Shown here piece by piece: positions 1-9,293 of a stretch of DNA of 64,000 bases. A model generated the notes under the pieces. It was given only the letters and a program-made list of their open reading frames with translations. It ran no database searches and had not been told where the DNA came from. The stretch spans positions 1,426,001 through 1,490,000 of the forward strand of contig NW_026946365.1 of NCBI RefSeq assembly GCF_035222375.1, in the 5' to 3' direction. The position numbers and the translations under genes are program-made. The DNA comes from Podospora pseudocomata (Eukaryota; Ascomycota; Sordariomycetes; Sordariales; Podosporaceae). Every line of letters starts with the position of its first letter. Within the stretch, counting starts at the first letter, position 1.

Positions 1-2326
1 CCTCTTCCGGATACCGGTTGTGACTTCGGAGCGATATGCGGCTGGATCAGAGGCCAGGCAGCCAAGGCAGTCTACAGCAGGGCGACTGATAAGACGAAAC
101 AAAGATGTCCTCGTCCTCACATTTCGAGATGCCGCACAGTTGAGCAAAAGCACCACCGTTTTCATTGTTCAAGGACGGCCTCCCGCAATTTCCCAGCTGT
201 GAATTATTGAACATCAGTTCAGCTTCACCTGGTCACCATCCTGGGTGTCCCCAACATGGAGTGTCAAGACTATGGATTGCGTCAGGCCTCTCAGGCACCT
301 GTCACACGACTTGTGAGCCCAACTTCCACGCATGGCATGGCATCGGAAGTGTGAATTCAGAATTTGGGCTGTGAAGCTCGCGGAGATCCCGGACAGTCTC
401 AGTCACCGAGGGCCTCGTTTCAGAGCGACGCGAATTCCAACTGGTTACCGAAGAATCCTTAGGCCATGTGTTGGTGCTTATGGCATTCTGAGATCCTTCT
501 GGAAAACAGCACAGCCATGATATCCTCGATATGTGACATTTCCAACCATTTACGATGAGTGCTGTGGGGCTCGTTGGTGCCAACTTGGAGCCTCACCACG
601 CCCAACGACGGTGTTGGATATGCTTATCACAACGTCCAACTCGACGCTCCGGTATGCCGCTTCAGACTCGGTTCAATATTGGGTGCACTGCCGGTCACAG
701 TAATGCCATTTCGAGGAAAATCGGCGTCGACTTTTGGCGCCGAGTGACTCAGCCCTACCCAACCATCGTCACACACCGGCAGTTTTGGAGAGCTCGAGGG
801 GGTTGGTGATGGAAGGTTTCGGACTGGTTGCCTTCACACCGCACAGTCCGCATGCTGAGCGAGAGAACGGAAGGTAGGTGAACGAAACAAGTCTTATCCT
901 GCAAGGCGCATGCTTCCCCGGGCCCATCGTGGGCCTGGTCGCCTCGGGGTCAGTCTTACCTTACCTTACCCACGTCTGCCTGGTCAAGGTGGGACTGAGT
1001 AAACAGTTCTACAATCGTCATACCAGTCGTCACAGTGCACACCAATTTGTACAGCACACCACTATCACGCTAGGTAACCCTCTCCGTGCTCTGCAGTGTC
1101 ATCCGTCGTTGCTGTTGTCGTCTGCAGTACGTCGTCTATAGGAGCTGTTGAGTTCTCTAGGCAAGCGGTCCATCAGTCAGGTTCCCAGCCCCCCTTCATC
1201 AAGGCGAAGCTCTCACTGCGGATACTGTGCAGAGAGGTTGGAAGGTTGAAAACACCCGACCTGTGGAACCACGGAATATTCCCCGGTTGCCCAACATCAC
1301 ACCAAGACGATTCTTATAGGGCCGAAGGTGACACGAAATACAGGATAATTTGCCTTACTGCGGGGAGTCACTGTCCTTTAACTATTCTAACCTGATGAAA
1401 CGCCAAAGTCAGGTATACAGCTCGCGTTGCCTTATCATGAGGCTCATGTTCATCTATTCACACCCGTGGCAAGGTAAGCATGACGCCTTACAATAAGGCG
1501 CGAGGCGTTCAAATCTTTCCAGAAAGATGTCGACCTAAAATAGATGTCGAGGAGATGACTAGACCTATTGCGCAACCGGTGGTGGTTGTTTTGCCCACTA
1601 TAGGTATGTATGTCTAAAGCTCAAGGCTGTACATGTCAGGCAGTCCCACCGAGCAGACAACGAATGAAATGTTGTATCTCGGGCCAAACCTTTTGTCTCG
1701 TGCATGCACTGCTGTAGCCTCCCCCACGGGGTAAGAATGACTGTTTAGGATGCTGACAAAAAGTCATCGGCCGGCTTACGGAGACGGGGGAACGGACGGA
1801 TGTGGTCGTTTCGATACCGGCCCGATCCCGGGGATTGGCTGGCCAAGACTTCGAGAAGGGTTGATACACGTCAGAGTGGGTTGATGAGTAAGGCTAGGTG
1901 AGATTGTGCTGGGGAGTCGGTGGTGTAAGAGCTTTTTTTTGGGGGAAGGGGAGGGTCACGATGGCAGGCTTACGGCAGGTTATGTTCGTGGTAGTCTGCG
2001 GGTTTGGCTTGGTTGTCATGTCTACCATGGTTGGCAGTCATGTAGGATCGGATCATATCATGGGGTTGAGGCTTTGGGATTGGCCGTGAGGATATGGTGT
2101 TAGTTAGGTACTTGTGTCTTCCCCGCTTGTGGTACTGAAGATGTGGTGAGATGCGGGGAAGGTTAGATAGGAGTGATGATATTCTCCGATTGTATATCTT
2201 GTACAAACATCCGATGGTAGAAGTTTCATAAGACTTTCTGAACATTGTCTATCCTCTGCGCTGCCTAAATTATGCTCCTGGATACTAACCTGGACTTGTT
2301 GTGAGAGAACCAAACACCAATCCAAC
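1..2326. other. gene-free stretch, nothing recognised
   Basis: No reading frame here resembles a known family and all open frames are short. The composition is mixed and not strongly AT-rich, so there is no obvious mutated repeat. Small structures seen are three CTTAC units near 955-970 and a perfect 7-bp hairpin at 1494-1510 (CGCCTTA, loop CAA, TAAGGCG). The last 200 bases are presumably the promoter and leader of the ACC deaminase gene. Confidence 0.6.
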
Positions 2327-3495
2327 ATGGCGGACGTGGTCAAGCTCCCTGAACCCTTTGCTTCCAGTACGTAAAACTCTCACTTCTTCATCACATTTCC
2401 TTCCCACTCCCCCACAACGCTCACCCATTCGTCTGTTCACCCCCATTAACTCGGTTTTTTTTTTCTTTCCTCCTCCAAGTCCCCCGAACCCCCCTCACCC
2501 TCGGCCCCTCCCCAATCCACCCCCTCCCCCGCCTCTCCTCCCATCTCGGGGGCAAAGTAAACATCTACGCCAAACGCGAAGACCTCAACTCTGCTCTCGC
2601 CTTTGGCGGGAACAAGACCCGCAAACTGGAGTACCTCCTCCCCGAAGCACTCTCCCAAGGCTGCGACACCCTCATCTCCATCGGCGGCATCCAATCCAAC
2701 CACACCCGCCAAGTCACCGCCGCCGCCGCCTCCCTCGGCTTGAACGTCTCCCTCATCCAAGAAGACTGGGTCCCCGGATGGGAAGATGCGTCGTATGAAA
2801 AAGTCGGGAATATACAACTGTCCCGTCTGATGGGCGCAGATGTCCACGTGATAAAAACAGAGAATTTTGGGATTGGGCACAAGGAGAGCCTGAAAAAATT
2901 GAGGAGGAGGCTGGAGGGGGAGGGAAGGAGGGTGTACTACATCCCGGCGGGGGCGTCTGACCACCCCTTGGGGGGTTTAGGTTTTGCGAGGTGGGTTTGG
3001 GAGCTGGAACAGCAGGAAAGGGAGATGGGGGTGTGGTTTGGGACGTTGGTGGTTTGTGCTGTGACTGGGAGTACACTGGCGGGGGTGATTGCGGGGGTTA
3101 AGCATCAGGAGTTGAAAGGGGGAGGGAGAAAGAGGAGGGTGGTTGGAATTGATGCGAGTGCTAGGCCTAAGGAGACGTTTGAGCAGGTGTTGCGGATAGC
3201 GAGGCAGACGGGGGTGAAACTGGGGCTGGAGGAGGGGGATATCAACGAGGGGGATGTGACACTGGATGAGAGGTTTCATGGGGGGGTTTATGGTGTTCCG
3301 GACGGGAAGACGGTGGAGGCGATCAAGCTTGGGGCCGGGCTGGAGGGGTTTATCACTGATCCTGTTTATGAGGGGAAGAGTTTGGCGGGTTTGGTTGGGA
3401 TGGTGAAGGGGGGGGAGATACGAGAGGGGGAGAATGTGTTGTTTGCGCATTTGGGGGGTCAGGTTGCGTTGAGTGCTTATGGGGATATGGTTTAG
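2327..3495 (+). CDS. acdS: 1-aminocyclopropane-1-carboxylate (ACC) deaminase, PLP enzyme
   Basis: Two exons, 2327-2366 and 2480-3495; the 113-nt intron (GTACGT...AAG) splits an Ile codon and gives 351 residues. The enzyme would deaminate ACC, the ethylene precursor, to 2-oxobutyrate and ammonia, probably in the cytosol. The fold-type II PLP domain runs over nearly the whole protein: Lys59 in GGNKTRK is the PLP lysine, Ser86 sits in GGIQSN, and Tyr284, Tyr310, Glu311 and Leu338 match bacterial Tyr268, Tyr294, Glu295 and Leu322 at a constant offset. Glu311 and Leu338 are the residues known to separate ACC deaminases from the related D-cysteine desulfhydrases, so the narrower call is favoured. 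Third positions switch from C-ending to G/T-ending codons near 2880. An ACS transporter follows on the same strand. The start is the first in-frame ATG of an exon that splices cleanly. Activity is inferred, not shown. Confidence 0.92.
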
Positions 3496-4328
3496 GGGAA
3501 GTGCCGTAGAATGGAATGAGATGGGACAGAGAAGACTTGAGGTTTGAAGCAAGACCGGGGTTTCACATGCTTTGTGATTCTCATGAAATTGAGCGTTTGC
3601 GTGAAGCTGGGAGATAGTCAAAGATATATATATGTGCCCGAAAGCTGAAGCTGTCGTGTCACCACCTCCTCGCTCAAGAATGATATTATGCCCAGACAAA
3701 GCCAATCCGCGGCCAGCTGCGGCCCTCACACCATGGAAAATGATATTCGGCTGTCACTTCCCCGTCCAGAGGCTGAAGAGCAACCCCCCACACTCCCACC
3801 TCTCCCACTCGCTGAGTCTTTGGTTGGATTTTCCTGCGGCTTGACTTACATAACCGAATGGCAACTTCCGCGGGTGTGATGGGAAACTTTTGGCCTGGAA
3901 CAAGCCTGATGTGGTCCAAAGCCCTGGAACTGTGGATTTTCCTCTGATGGTCCAGACTCTAGTTCGCTGTGGCTTCGGAGACGACGTGGAGTGATTGGAC
4001 TCAACAAGTCGAAAAAGGTTGTCAGGGTTATTCTCGGCCCCGGCTTCTTGGGATGTCGGCCCGCTTTTTTTATCACGCACACCTGCACCCATAAGTTCGG
4101 GACCATCTCGACTTTTTTTTTCTGATTCCCTTCTGACTCTTTTGTTTTCGTCTCTTGTCCAATATTTCTCCTTTTGACTCTTGTCGTCCTGATATCGTCA
4201 CAGGAAACGACAAAGACATTCAATACCACCACCACCACCACCACCACCACCACCACCAACACCACCAACACCACCCCCATCAAACCCCTCCAACCCCCAC
4301 CATCACCATCTGCTCAACCCAACCACCC
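3496..4328. promoter_or_regulatory. intergenic region with CCA-repeat leader
   Basis: No gene is seen. The first part is the 3' flank of the ACC deaminase. The second part is pyrimidine-rich (4100-4190) and ends in a (CCA)n run at about 4225-4276, probably in the 5' leader of the transporter gene. Frames reading the repeat as polyhistidine start upstream of the better ATG and are not taken as coding. Confidence 0.5.
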
Positions 4329-6079
4329 ATGACATCCCACGATCCAAACCCGCCTTCTCCCCCCGCCGACCTCAAGGCTGGTTTGGGCGGCACAGGTCAC
4401 ATCAACATCGCCTCTCCTGCTCAAGAACCCATCCAAGACTACCCCATTGAGCGGGTAGAGCAGGTGTACCGGTACGTCTTCCCCTTCTGCCCATCGCTAC
4501 CTCTCCTCGCTGACCTCCTTCTTCCCCAGCAAACTCGACCTCCGCATCATCCCCGCCTTCTGGGTCCTCTACTTCCTCAACTCCGCCATCCGCTCCAACA
4601 TCGGCATAGCCCAAACAATGAACGCCTCCGTCAAGCATGACCTCGTCTCGGTCCTCGGGCTCACCCCCAAAGACGTCTCCACCGCCCTGGCACTCTTTTA
4701 TGTCTCCTACGTGCTGTTTGACCTCCCCTCCAATCTCATCATGAGCCGTCTCTCCCCTCGGGTCTGGATGGCGCGTATTGTCATTGCTGTCGGTATCATC
4801 GGGACGTGCTTCACAGCTGTGAACGACGCCTGGTCTCTCAAGCTGTTGAGGTTTCTGCTGGGTGTGGTGATTGCGGGCATGTGGCCTGGTATGGCGTATT
4901 ATCTCACCTTGTTCTACCCTCCGAGCAGAACGGGCAAGAGGATCGGGATGTATTTCACCGCTGCGCAGGTTTCTGCCGCGGTGGTTGGGTTGGTGTCGGC
5001 GGGGTTCCAGCAGATGGATGGGTTGGGGGGGTTGGTGGGTTTTAGGTGGATGTTTTTGATTTATGGGTTGTTGGGGGTGGTTTTGGGGGTTGGGTTGCTG
5101 TGGTGGTTGCCTGACCGGCCTTTGGCTCCGGGGGAGGTGAGGGAGAAGAGTTGGTGGGTGAAGTGGTTGCCGCCGAGTCCGGAGGCGCTGACGGGGGAGG
5201 ATGCGATGGTGCATTATCATGATTTGAGGAGGGTGTATCACGCCAGGCCGTGGACGTTGAAGGATCTGTGGTTTGTGTTGTTGGACTGGCGGTTGTGGCC
5301 GTTGGTGTTGATGTACTTTGGGGTTGTTGGGGTGGGTATTGGGACGCAGTTGTACGGGAGCGTGATTATTGCTTCGATCAACTCGAACTTTACGGGGGTG
5401 CAGGTTAGCTTGTTGTTTGCGCCTATTTGGATTGTAGGTTTCTTTCTTTTCTTTTTTTTTTTTTTTTTTTTTTTAAGAGACGAGATTGAGAAACGTGGTA
5501 CTAACACAGGCACAGATGGACTTGATCGCTATTCTCCTCGTCACCCCTATTTCTGATCGGTTCCACAAGTACCGGCCCCTTTTCTTCTCGGCAGCCGTTT
5601 GTGTTCAGATCGCCGGGCTGCTCACTGTCACCTTTGCTTTAGACAACCAATGGGGCAGATACGGCGGTTTGTTGCTCATCGGATTTGGCCTCGGTCCCAC
5701 GGTTCCCATTTGCATGGCCTGGACCAACGAGATCTTCCAGAAGCGTCACCGTGAAGTTGGTGTTGCTACTGCTTCCGCCTTGGTATCTGGCCTGGGCAAC
5801 CTTGGAAGCATTGTCACGACATACGCCTTGTACACTGGCTGGCCCGAGGACGCGGCCCCAGGACGGTACCGCTACCGCAATAGCAACTTTGTCATGATTG
5901 GTATTCTCTGCATGAGTATCGCTAGCAGCTTCGTCATGATTGCTCTGCTCAAGGTCTTTGGCAATGAGCCCAGCAACAAGATTGTTGGTAGTGACGGCAA
6001 CGACTCTGGAGAGGAGATTTTGGATGGCGCTGCTCGTCGTGAGGTGCACCAGCGCGGTTTCAGCCGCTTGATCAAATAA
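4329..6079 (+). CDS. MFS transporter, anion:cation symporter (Dal5-like) family
   Basis: Three exons, 4329-4471, 4530-5433 and 5516-6079, give 536 residues. A hydrophilic N terminus of about 50 residues leads into the ACS signature region (KLDLRIIPAFWVLYFLN), then about twelve hydrophobic segments; the loop after helix 6 and the R-W-[MF]-x-I-x-G motif (FRWMFLIYG) are typical. Fungal members carry allantoate, pantothenate, nicotinate or biotin-like anions; the substrate here cannot be told. Intron 2 holds a run of about 24 T. Two acceptors six bases apart (5509 and 5515) both keep the frame and differ by Ala-Gln, so the exact junction is open. Codons in 4980-5430 are markedly G/T-ending, unlike the flanking exons. 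It sits 0.8 kb downstream of the ACC deaminase, so a related nitrogen or carboxylate substrate is possible, but this is inference. Confidence 0.85.
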
Positions 6080-6145
6080 TTTGATCGGCAAAATCTGGGG
6101 ACGAGATGAGCTCGCGGTTCTGTTGTCATCGCTGAGTTTTATGAA

Positions 6146-6700
6146 GACGAAGACAACATCTACTTCACCACACTCTTTTACGACAACTTTTCGGAATGCT
6201 TTCACATATGACCCCTCTGGTCATCAACAGCTTCTATTCTTCCCAAGAAGGTAGAACAGCTTCCCCACACCATCGGAAACGAAAATGCTTTTTACGCTAT
6301 CGTTTCTCGAAGGTTGGGTAAGCCCAGAAAGGGAGCCCTCGACACGGCAGTCCAAGTCAGAGAAGAAGACAATGCTCTGTACGCTATCTCCTTCTCAGAC
6401 GAAGATTGCCAACGTCGGAGGGATCTGTTTCTGTCTCTTTTTTTTTTCTGTTTTTGGTCTTGGTGTTTGGGTTGGGCCGGGCTGGTTTGGCTTTTATGAT
6501 ACCCCATCTGTGTTGAAGATACGCGCTGCAATATTGACGAAGAAAATTATGAAGTTATTCGGGACTATTACGAAGAAGAGTTTTCTTCGCCGGCGAAAGT
6601 GCTTTTACGCCATCGCTTGGACGGCGTGTCGAATGACCGAGGTGTTGCTAGATGACGACAATGCTTTTTACGCTATCGTTGGTCGGCCTCGTGGGAGTTT
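6146..6700 (+). repeat. dispersed short repeats encoding N-A-F-Y-A-I-like peptides
   Basis: A unit of roughly 25 bases, best seen as AATGCTTTTTACGCTATCG, occurs around 6281 and 6657 and in more diverged form around 6368 and 6594; a weaker relative lies near 6152. The copies translate as ENAFYAIV, DNALYAIS, KCFYAIA and DNAFYAIV, and basic pairs or triplets (SRR, QRRR, LRRR) lie between them. The first two are 87 bases apart and the last two 63 bases, both multiples of three, yet the two pairs sit in different reading frames, so there is no single open frame. Repeated short cores separated by dibasic sites are the layout of fungal Kex2-processed repeat precursors, and a Y-A-I core is known from the dikaritin class. 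No signal peptide or partner enzyme (UstYa type) is seen nearby. It may be a relic or a purely DNA-level repeat. Confidence 0.45.
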
Positions 6701-6830
6701 TTCTGGATACTATGAGGATAGGATAGGCGGGGAGGGCTGGTCGCTCGTTTTTTTTAAGAGGGGGGGGGAGGGTGAAGAGAGAGAGAGAAAATTGAGTCTG
6801 TTCCCCTGTCTACTTTGAGTGTTGTTGATG

Positions 6831-7938
6831 GTGCGTTGCTGTGTGATTGTGTGACTGAATTAAATTCCCGTTCACTGACTGCTTCTTTGGCGTCGAAGGT
6901 TGGGAAGTCGCAGGACGAAAAGCCGGAGAAAAGTAGGGAGTTCAAGGCAGCAAGTCAAGTGCGAGTAAGCAAGTGATGAAAGGAAAGAAAGTCGAAGGGT
7001 GGGTAGGTAGTCGAAGCCCGCGATGTCGAAAAAATAGTCCTTTTGTCACCCTCTTTGCTGTCCTTGATGGATTGGTTCTCCTAAATAGGAGAGAGCCAGT
7101 GGACTGAAAAGATCAAAAGCTCACCGGCCAACTCTTAGAGGTGGCCGGCTACGAAACCCTCGTAGGGTTAACTTCGTCGATTGGGGGATGGGCTGTTGTT
7201 GGTTGATTTGGGGAGGTCGGTCGATATCCTTGCAGACCATCTCGAAAGACAGGGCCGCGCTGAGGAGGCGAACTCAGGTGTCCACGGAGCCTTGTTTTCA
7301 AGGGGCATTGGTTCGTTGCCTGATCCGGGCCGCCGACGACTTACACCATTGAGCTAATCTGACCATTCCAGTCACTAGATTTGTTGCGTAGGCGGTTGTT
7401 GGAAGACGGTTGCGGGGAGGGGTATATACACCGTGGTTGAGGAGGATGTTGACTTGGTGGTTGTTTACTTGTGCAAGTTGATCCCATTACTACGACCGCA
7501 ATACTGGCAATCATTCCAGCAGTAAAGTGCTCTCAAGTTAAAGCAAGTCCCTCATCTCACATCTTAGTCTTGCAGTTCCGTAGATTCTTGTTGTATTTGT
7601 CGAATTTACACATCAACGATTTCATCCTGGATTGTCCCATCACAGGACCTTCTTCGACACTAAAGGATCAACCTCGAAGGCGACACGTCCATCTTCTTTA
7701 CACAACCACAGCTAGCCCTTCTCCAGCATTCGGGCATCAACGCGTCAGAATTGAAGCCGTCACCATCATCTGCACTTACTCGCCGTCTCTACTCGTCATC
7801 CCACTCACACTCACCACAAGCCACCACCGTGCACACACCTTTCACAAGTCAGAACCGTCACTTCAGCAATTCATTTCTCATTTTACCATCCATCTCCTTC
7901 CCTCATCACCACCCTCCCGTTTTAATTCACCCCCAAAT
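6831..7938. other. gene-free stretch with hairpin cluster
   Basis: No protein gene is supported. From 7074 to 7303 there are five hairpins close together (described separately). The rest, 7440-7938, is C-rich and A/C-rich and is likely the 3' flank of the convergent minus-strand gene that ends at 7939. A 245-codon open frame on + that starts here runs antisense through that gene and is not taken as real. Confidence 0.5.
7115..7370 (-). ncRNA. candidate structured RNA with Pol III-like A and B boxes
   Basis: On the minus strand TAGCTCAATGG at 7346-7356 fits a Pol III A box, and GAGTTCGCCTC at 7265-7275 resembles a B box lying in the loop of a perfect 5-bp stem (7260-7264 with 7273-7277). Downstream on the same strand come further hairpins: CCTTG/CAAGG (7290-7303), AACCCT/AGGGTT (7155-7169) inside a CGAA/TTCG stem, and CCGGCCA/TGGCCGG (7124-7148) with an inner CTC/GAG stem; then T-rich stretches (7110-7119) that could terminate Pol III. 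It does not fold as a tRNA: acceptor and D stems fail. It could be a small RNA, a tRNA-derived SINE relic, or chance. Confidence 0.22.
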
Positions 7939-8745
7939 CTAAAAATGCTTCAACCTCTCTGCAAAAAATTCCATCAGCGGCAAAACCTCCTCCCGATTCC
8001 TCGGCATCCCATCATCCCTCCTCCCCTTCCACCTCACAACCCTCAGATCCTCAAACTCTTCCTTCAGCTTTTCCTCGGCATCATCATCAATAACCTCCCC
8101 CCCCTCCCCACAGAGCACCAACGTCGGGGTGGTTACCTTCCCCCTTCCACCAACAGTAGGAATCATGCTCACGGGCAGCGCCCCTCCCACACTCACAATC
8201 CCCTTTAATTCCCTCTTTCCCCCCTCCCCATCCCCCTCCCCATCCCCCTCCCCATCCCCATCACTCACATCCACCACCCTCTTTTCCTGCCCCCTCCGCA
8301 GCTCGCTCCCCAGCCCCAACGCCACCGAACCCCCCTGACCATACCCAAAAAGAATCACATCCCCCCACCCCCACCCCAGTCTCCCCACAATCACCCCCCC
8401 TATCAGTTCCCATAACGCCTCCCTCGCCTTTTGGAATCCAGGATCCTGATCCAGCTCCCCTGTTCTCTGATCTAAAAGGAGATCATCACCCCAGTGCCAA
8501 CAGCCATTTTCCGGCACCGGTTCCGGTACCAGACCCTGCGGGAGGGGGTTCACACCTCTAACCGTAATCGCGTACGTTCCCGGAAGATTCAACGACTTGG
8601 GGAAATTACAAAAAGACACTGGGTTGTCGCCTAGACCGTGGAGGACGATGAGAAAAGTGGTTGTTGACTCTGGGGGTGAGGGGGGGTGGAGCTGGATGAG
8701 GGGGAATTGGGAAAAGTCTGAGGGGGAGGGGATGCGGGGTGGCAT
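7939..8745 (-). CDS. acyl-protein-thioesterase/carboxylesterase-like protein lacking the catalytic triad
   Basis: A single exon of 268 residues from the ATG at 8745. The fold is recognised from the family landmarks HGLGD (residues 36-40) and GYGQGG (134-139), which correspond to HGLGD and GFSQGG of phospholipase/carboxylesterase family members. The nucleophile serine is replaced by Gly136. The usual GDxDPLVP segment carrying the Asp reads CGEGGEVIDD, and the C-terminal region carrying the His reads DDGMPRNREE with no histidine. The protein is therefore probably a pseudoenzyme with a binding or regulatory role, or it uses another chemistry. A Gly-Asp-Gly-Glu repeat (about residues 160-175) comes from a tandem DNA repeat near 8225-8260. 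The sequence is otherwise intact. The neighbouring tRNA-Val lies 285 bases upstream on the same strand. Confidence 0.75.
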   Translation of the reverse strand: MPPRIPSPSDFSQFPLIQLHPPSPPESTTTFLIVLHGLGDNPVSFCNFPKSLNLPGTYAITVRGVNPLPQGLVPEPVPENGCWHWGDDLLLDQRTGELDQDPGFQKAREALWELIGGVIVGRLGWGWGDVILFGYGQGGSVALGLGSELRRGQEKRVVDVSDGDGEGDGEGDGEGGKRELKGIVSVGGALPVSMIPTVGGRGKVTTPTLVLCGEGGEVIDDDAEEKLKEEFEDLRVVRWKGRRDDGMPRNREEVLPLMEFFAERLKHF

Positions 8746-9029
8746 TTTTTTTTTGATTTGATGGATTGAAATGGTCGTGGTGGATGGGTTGAATAAGGTG
8801 GATGGGGGTTGTATAGGTAAGTAACTTGTGAGAGGCGAGGTAGGTGAGAAGAGGTGAGGTCAGAAGGTGGGCTTGACAAGACCGGAAAGGTGGGGTTTCG
8901 GCCGGGAGCAAAAAGCGACGACGTCTGTCTGGCGGAATAAAAAAAAAAAAAAAGGCGGATAAGAAGGGAAATGGGATGTGAGAGACAAGAGGTGGTAAAA
9001 AGGGCATCAATAGCAAAAAGATAAGGCCT
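8746..9029. promoter_or_regulatory. promoter region of the thioesterase-like gene
   Basis: No gene is seen. The stretch holds long T/A runs (8744-8754 and 8939-8953) and purine-rich sequence, and lies between the minus-strand start at 8745 and the tRNA. Confidence 0.4.
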
Positions 9030-9103
9030 TGATTTCGTCCAGGCTCGAACTGGAGACCTTCAGTGTGTTAGACTGACGTGATAACCAACTACACCACGAA
9101 ACC
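9030..9103 (-). tRNA. tRNA-Val (anticodon AAC)
   Basis: The minus strand folds as a complete cloverleaf of 74 nt including an A discriminator. The acceptor stem is GGTTTCG with CGAAATC. The anticodon stem is TCAGT/ACTGA around loop CTAACAC, giving anticodon AAC for valine. The T arm holds the GTTCGAG B-box core, and the D arm the A-box GTGGTGTAGTTGG. There is no intron and no encoded CCA, as expected for a nuclear eukaryotic tRNA gene. Confidence 0.96.
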
Positions 9104-9293
9104 TTTGATTGGTTGTTATTCGAGCGCAGAATTAGAGATTCTGTGGGGACGAGAAGGTGGTCTCCACCAGGGAAAACAGAAAACCATCTCTCGATATACA
9201 CGACAAGAAAGGCGCATCGCACTGATATTCTCATATCAATACTAACCATAACCATGCTTCTTTATTTAACCCCCCTCAAAGCTGTATCTACCA

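Noticed and set aside
4155-4328. A polyhistidine N-terminal extension of the ACS transporter
   Set aside because: It reads the (CCA)n repeat; the ATG at 4329 gives a normal family-length N terminus.
7240-7368. A possible intron-containing tRNA on the minus strand
   Set aside because: The A-box fits, but acceptor ends do not pair, the D stem fails and the T loop is eight bases; kept only as a Pol III-like candidate.
7471-8208. A 245-codon Pro/His/Ser-rich frame on +
   Set aside because: It overlaps the thioesterase-like gene in antisense and its composition is that of C-rich non-coding DNA.
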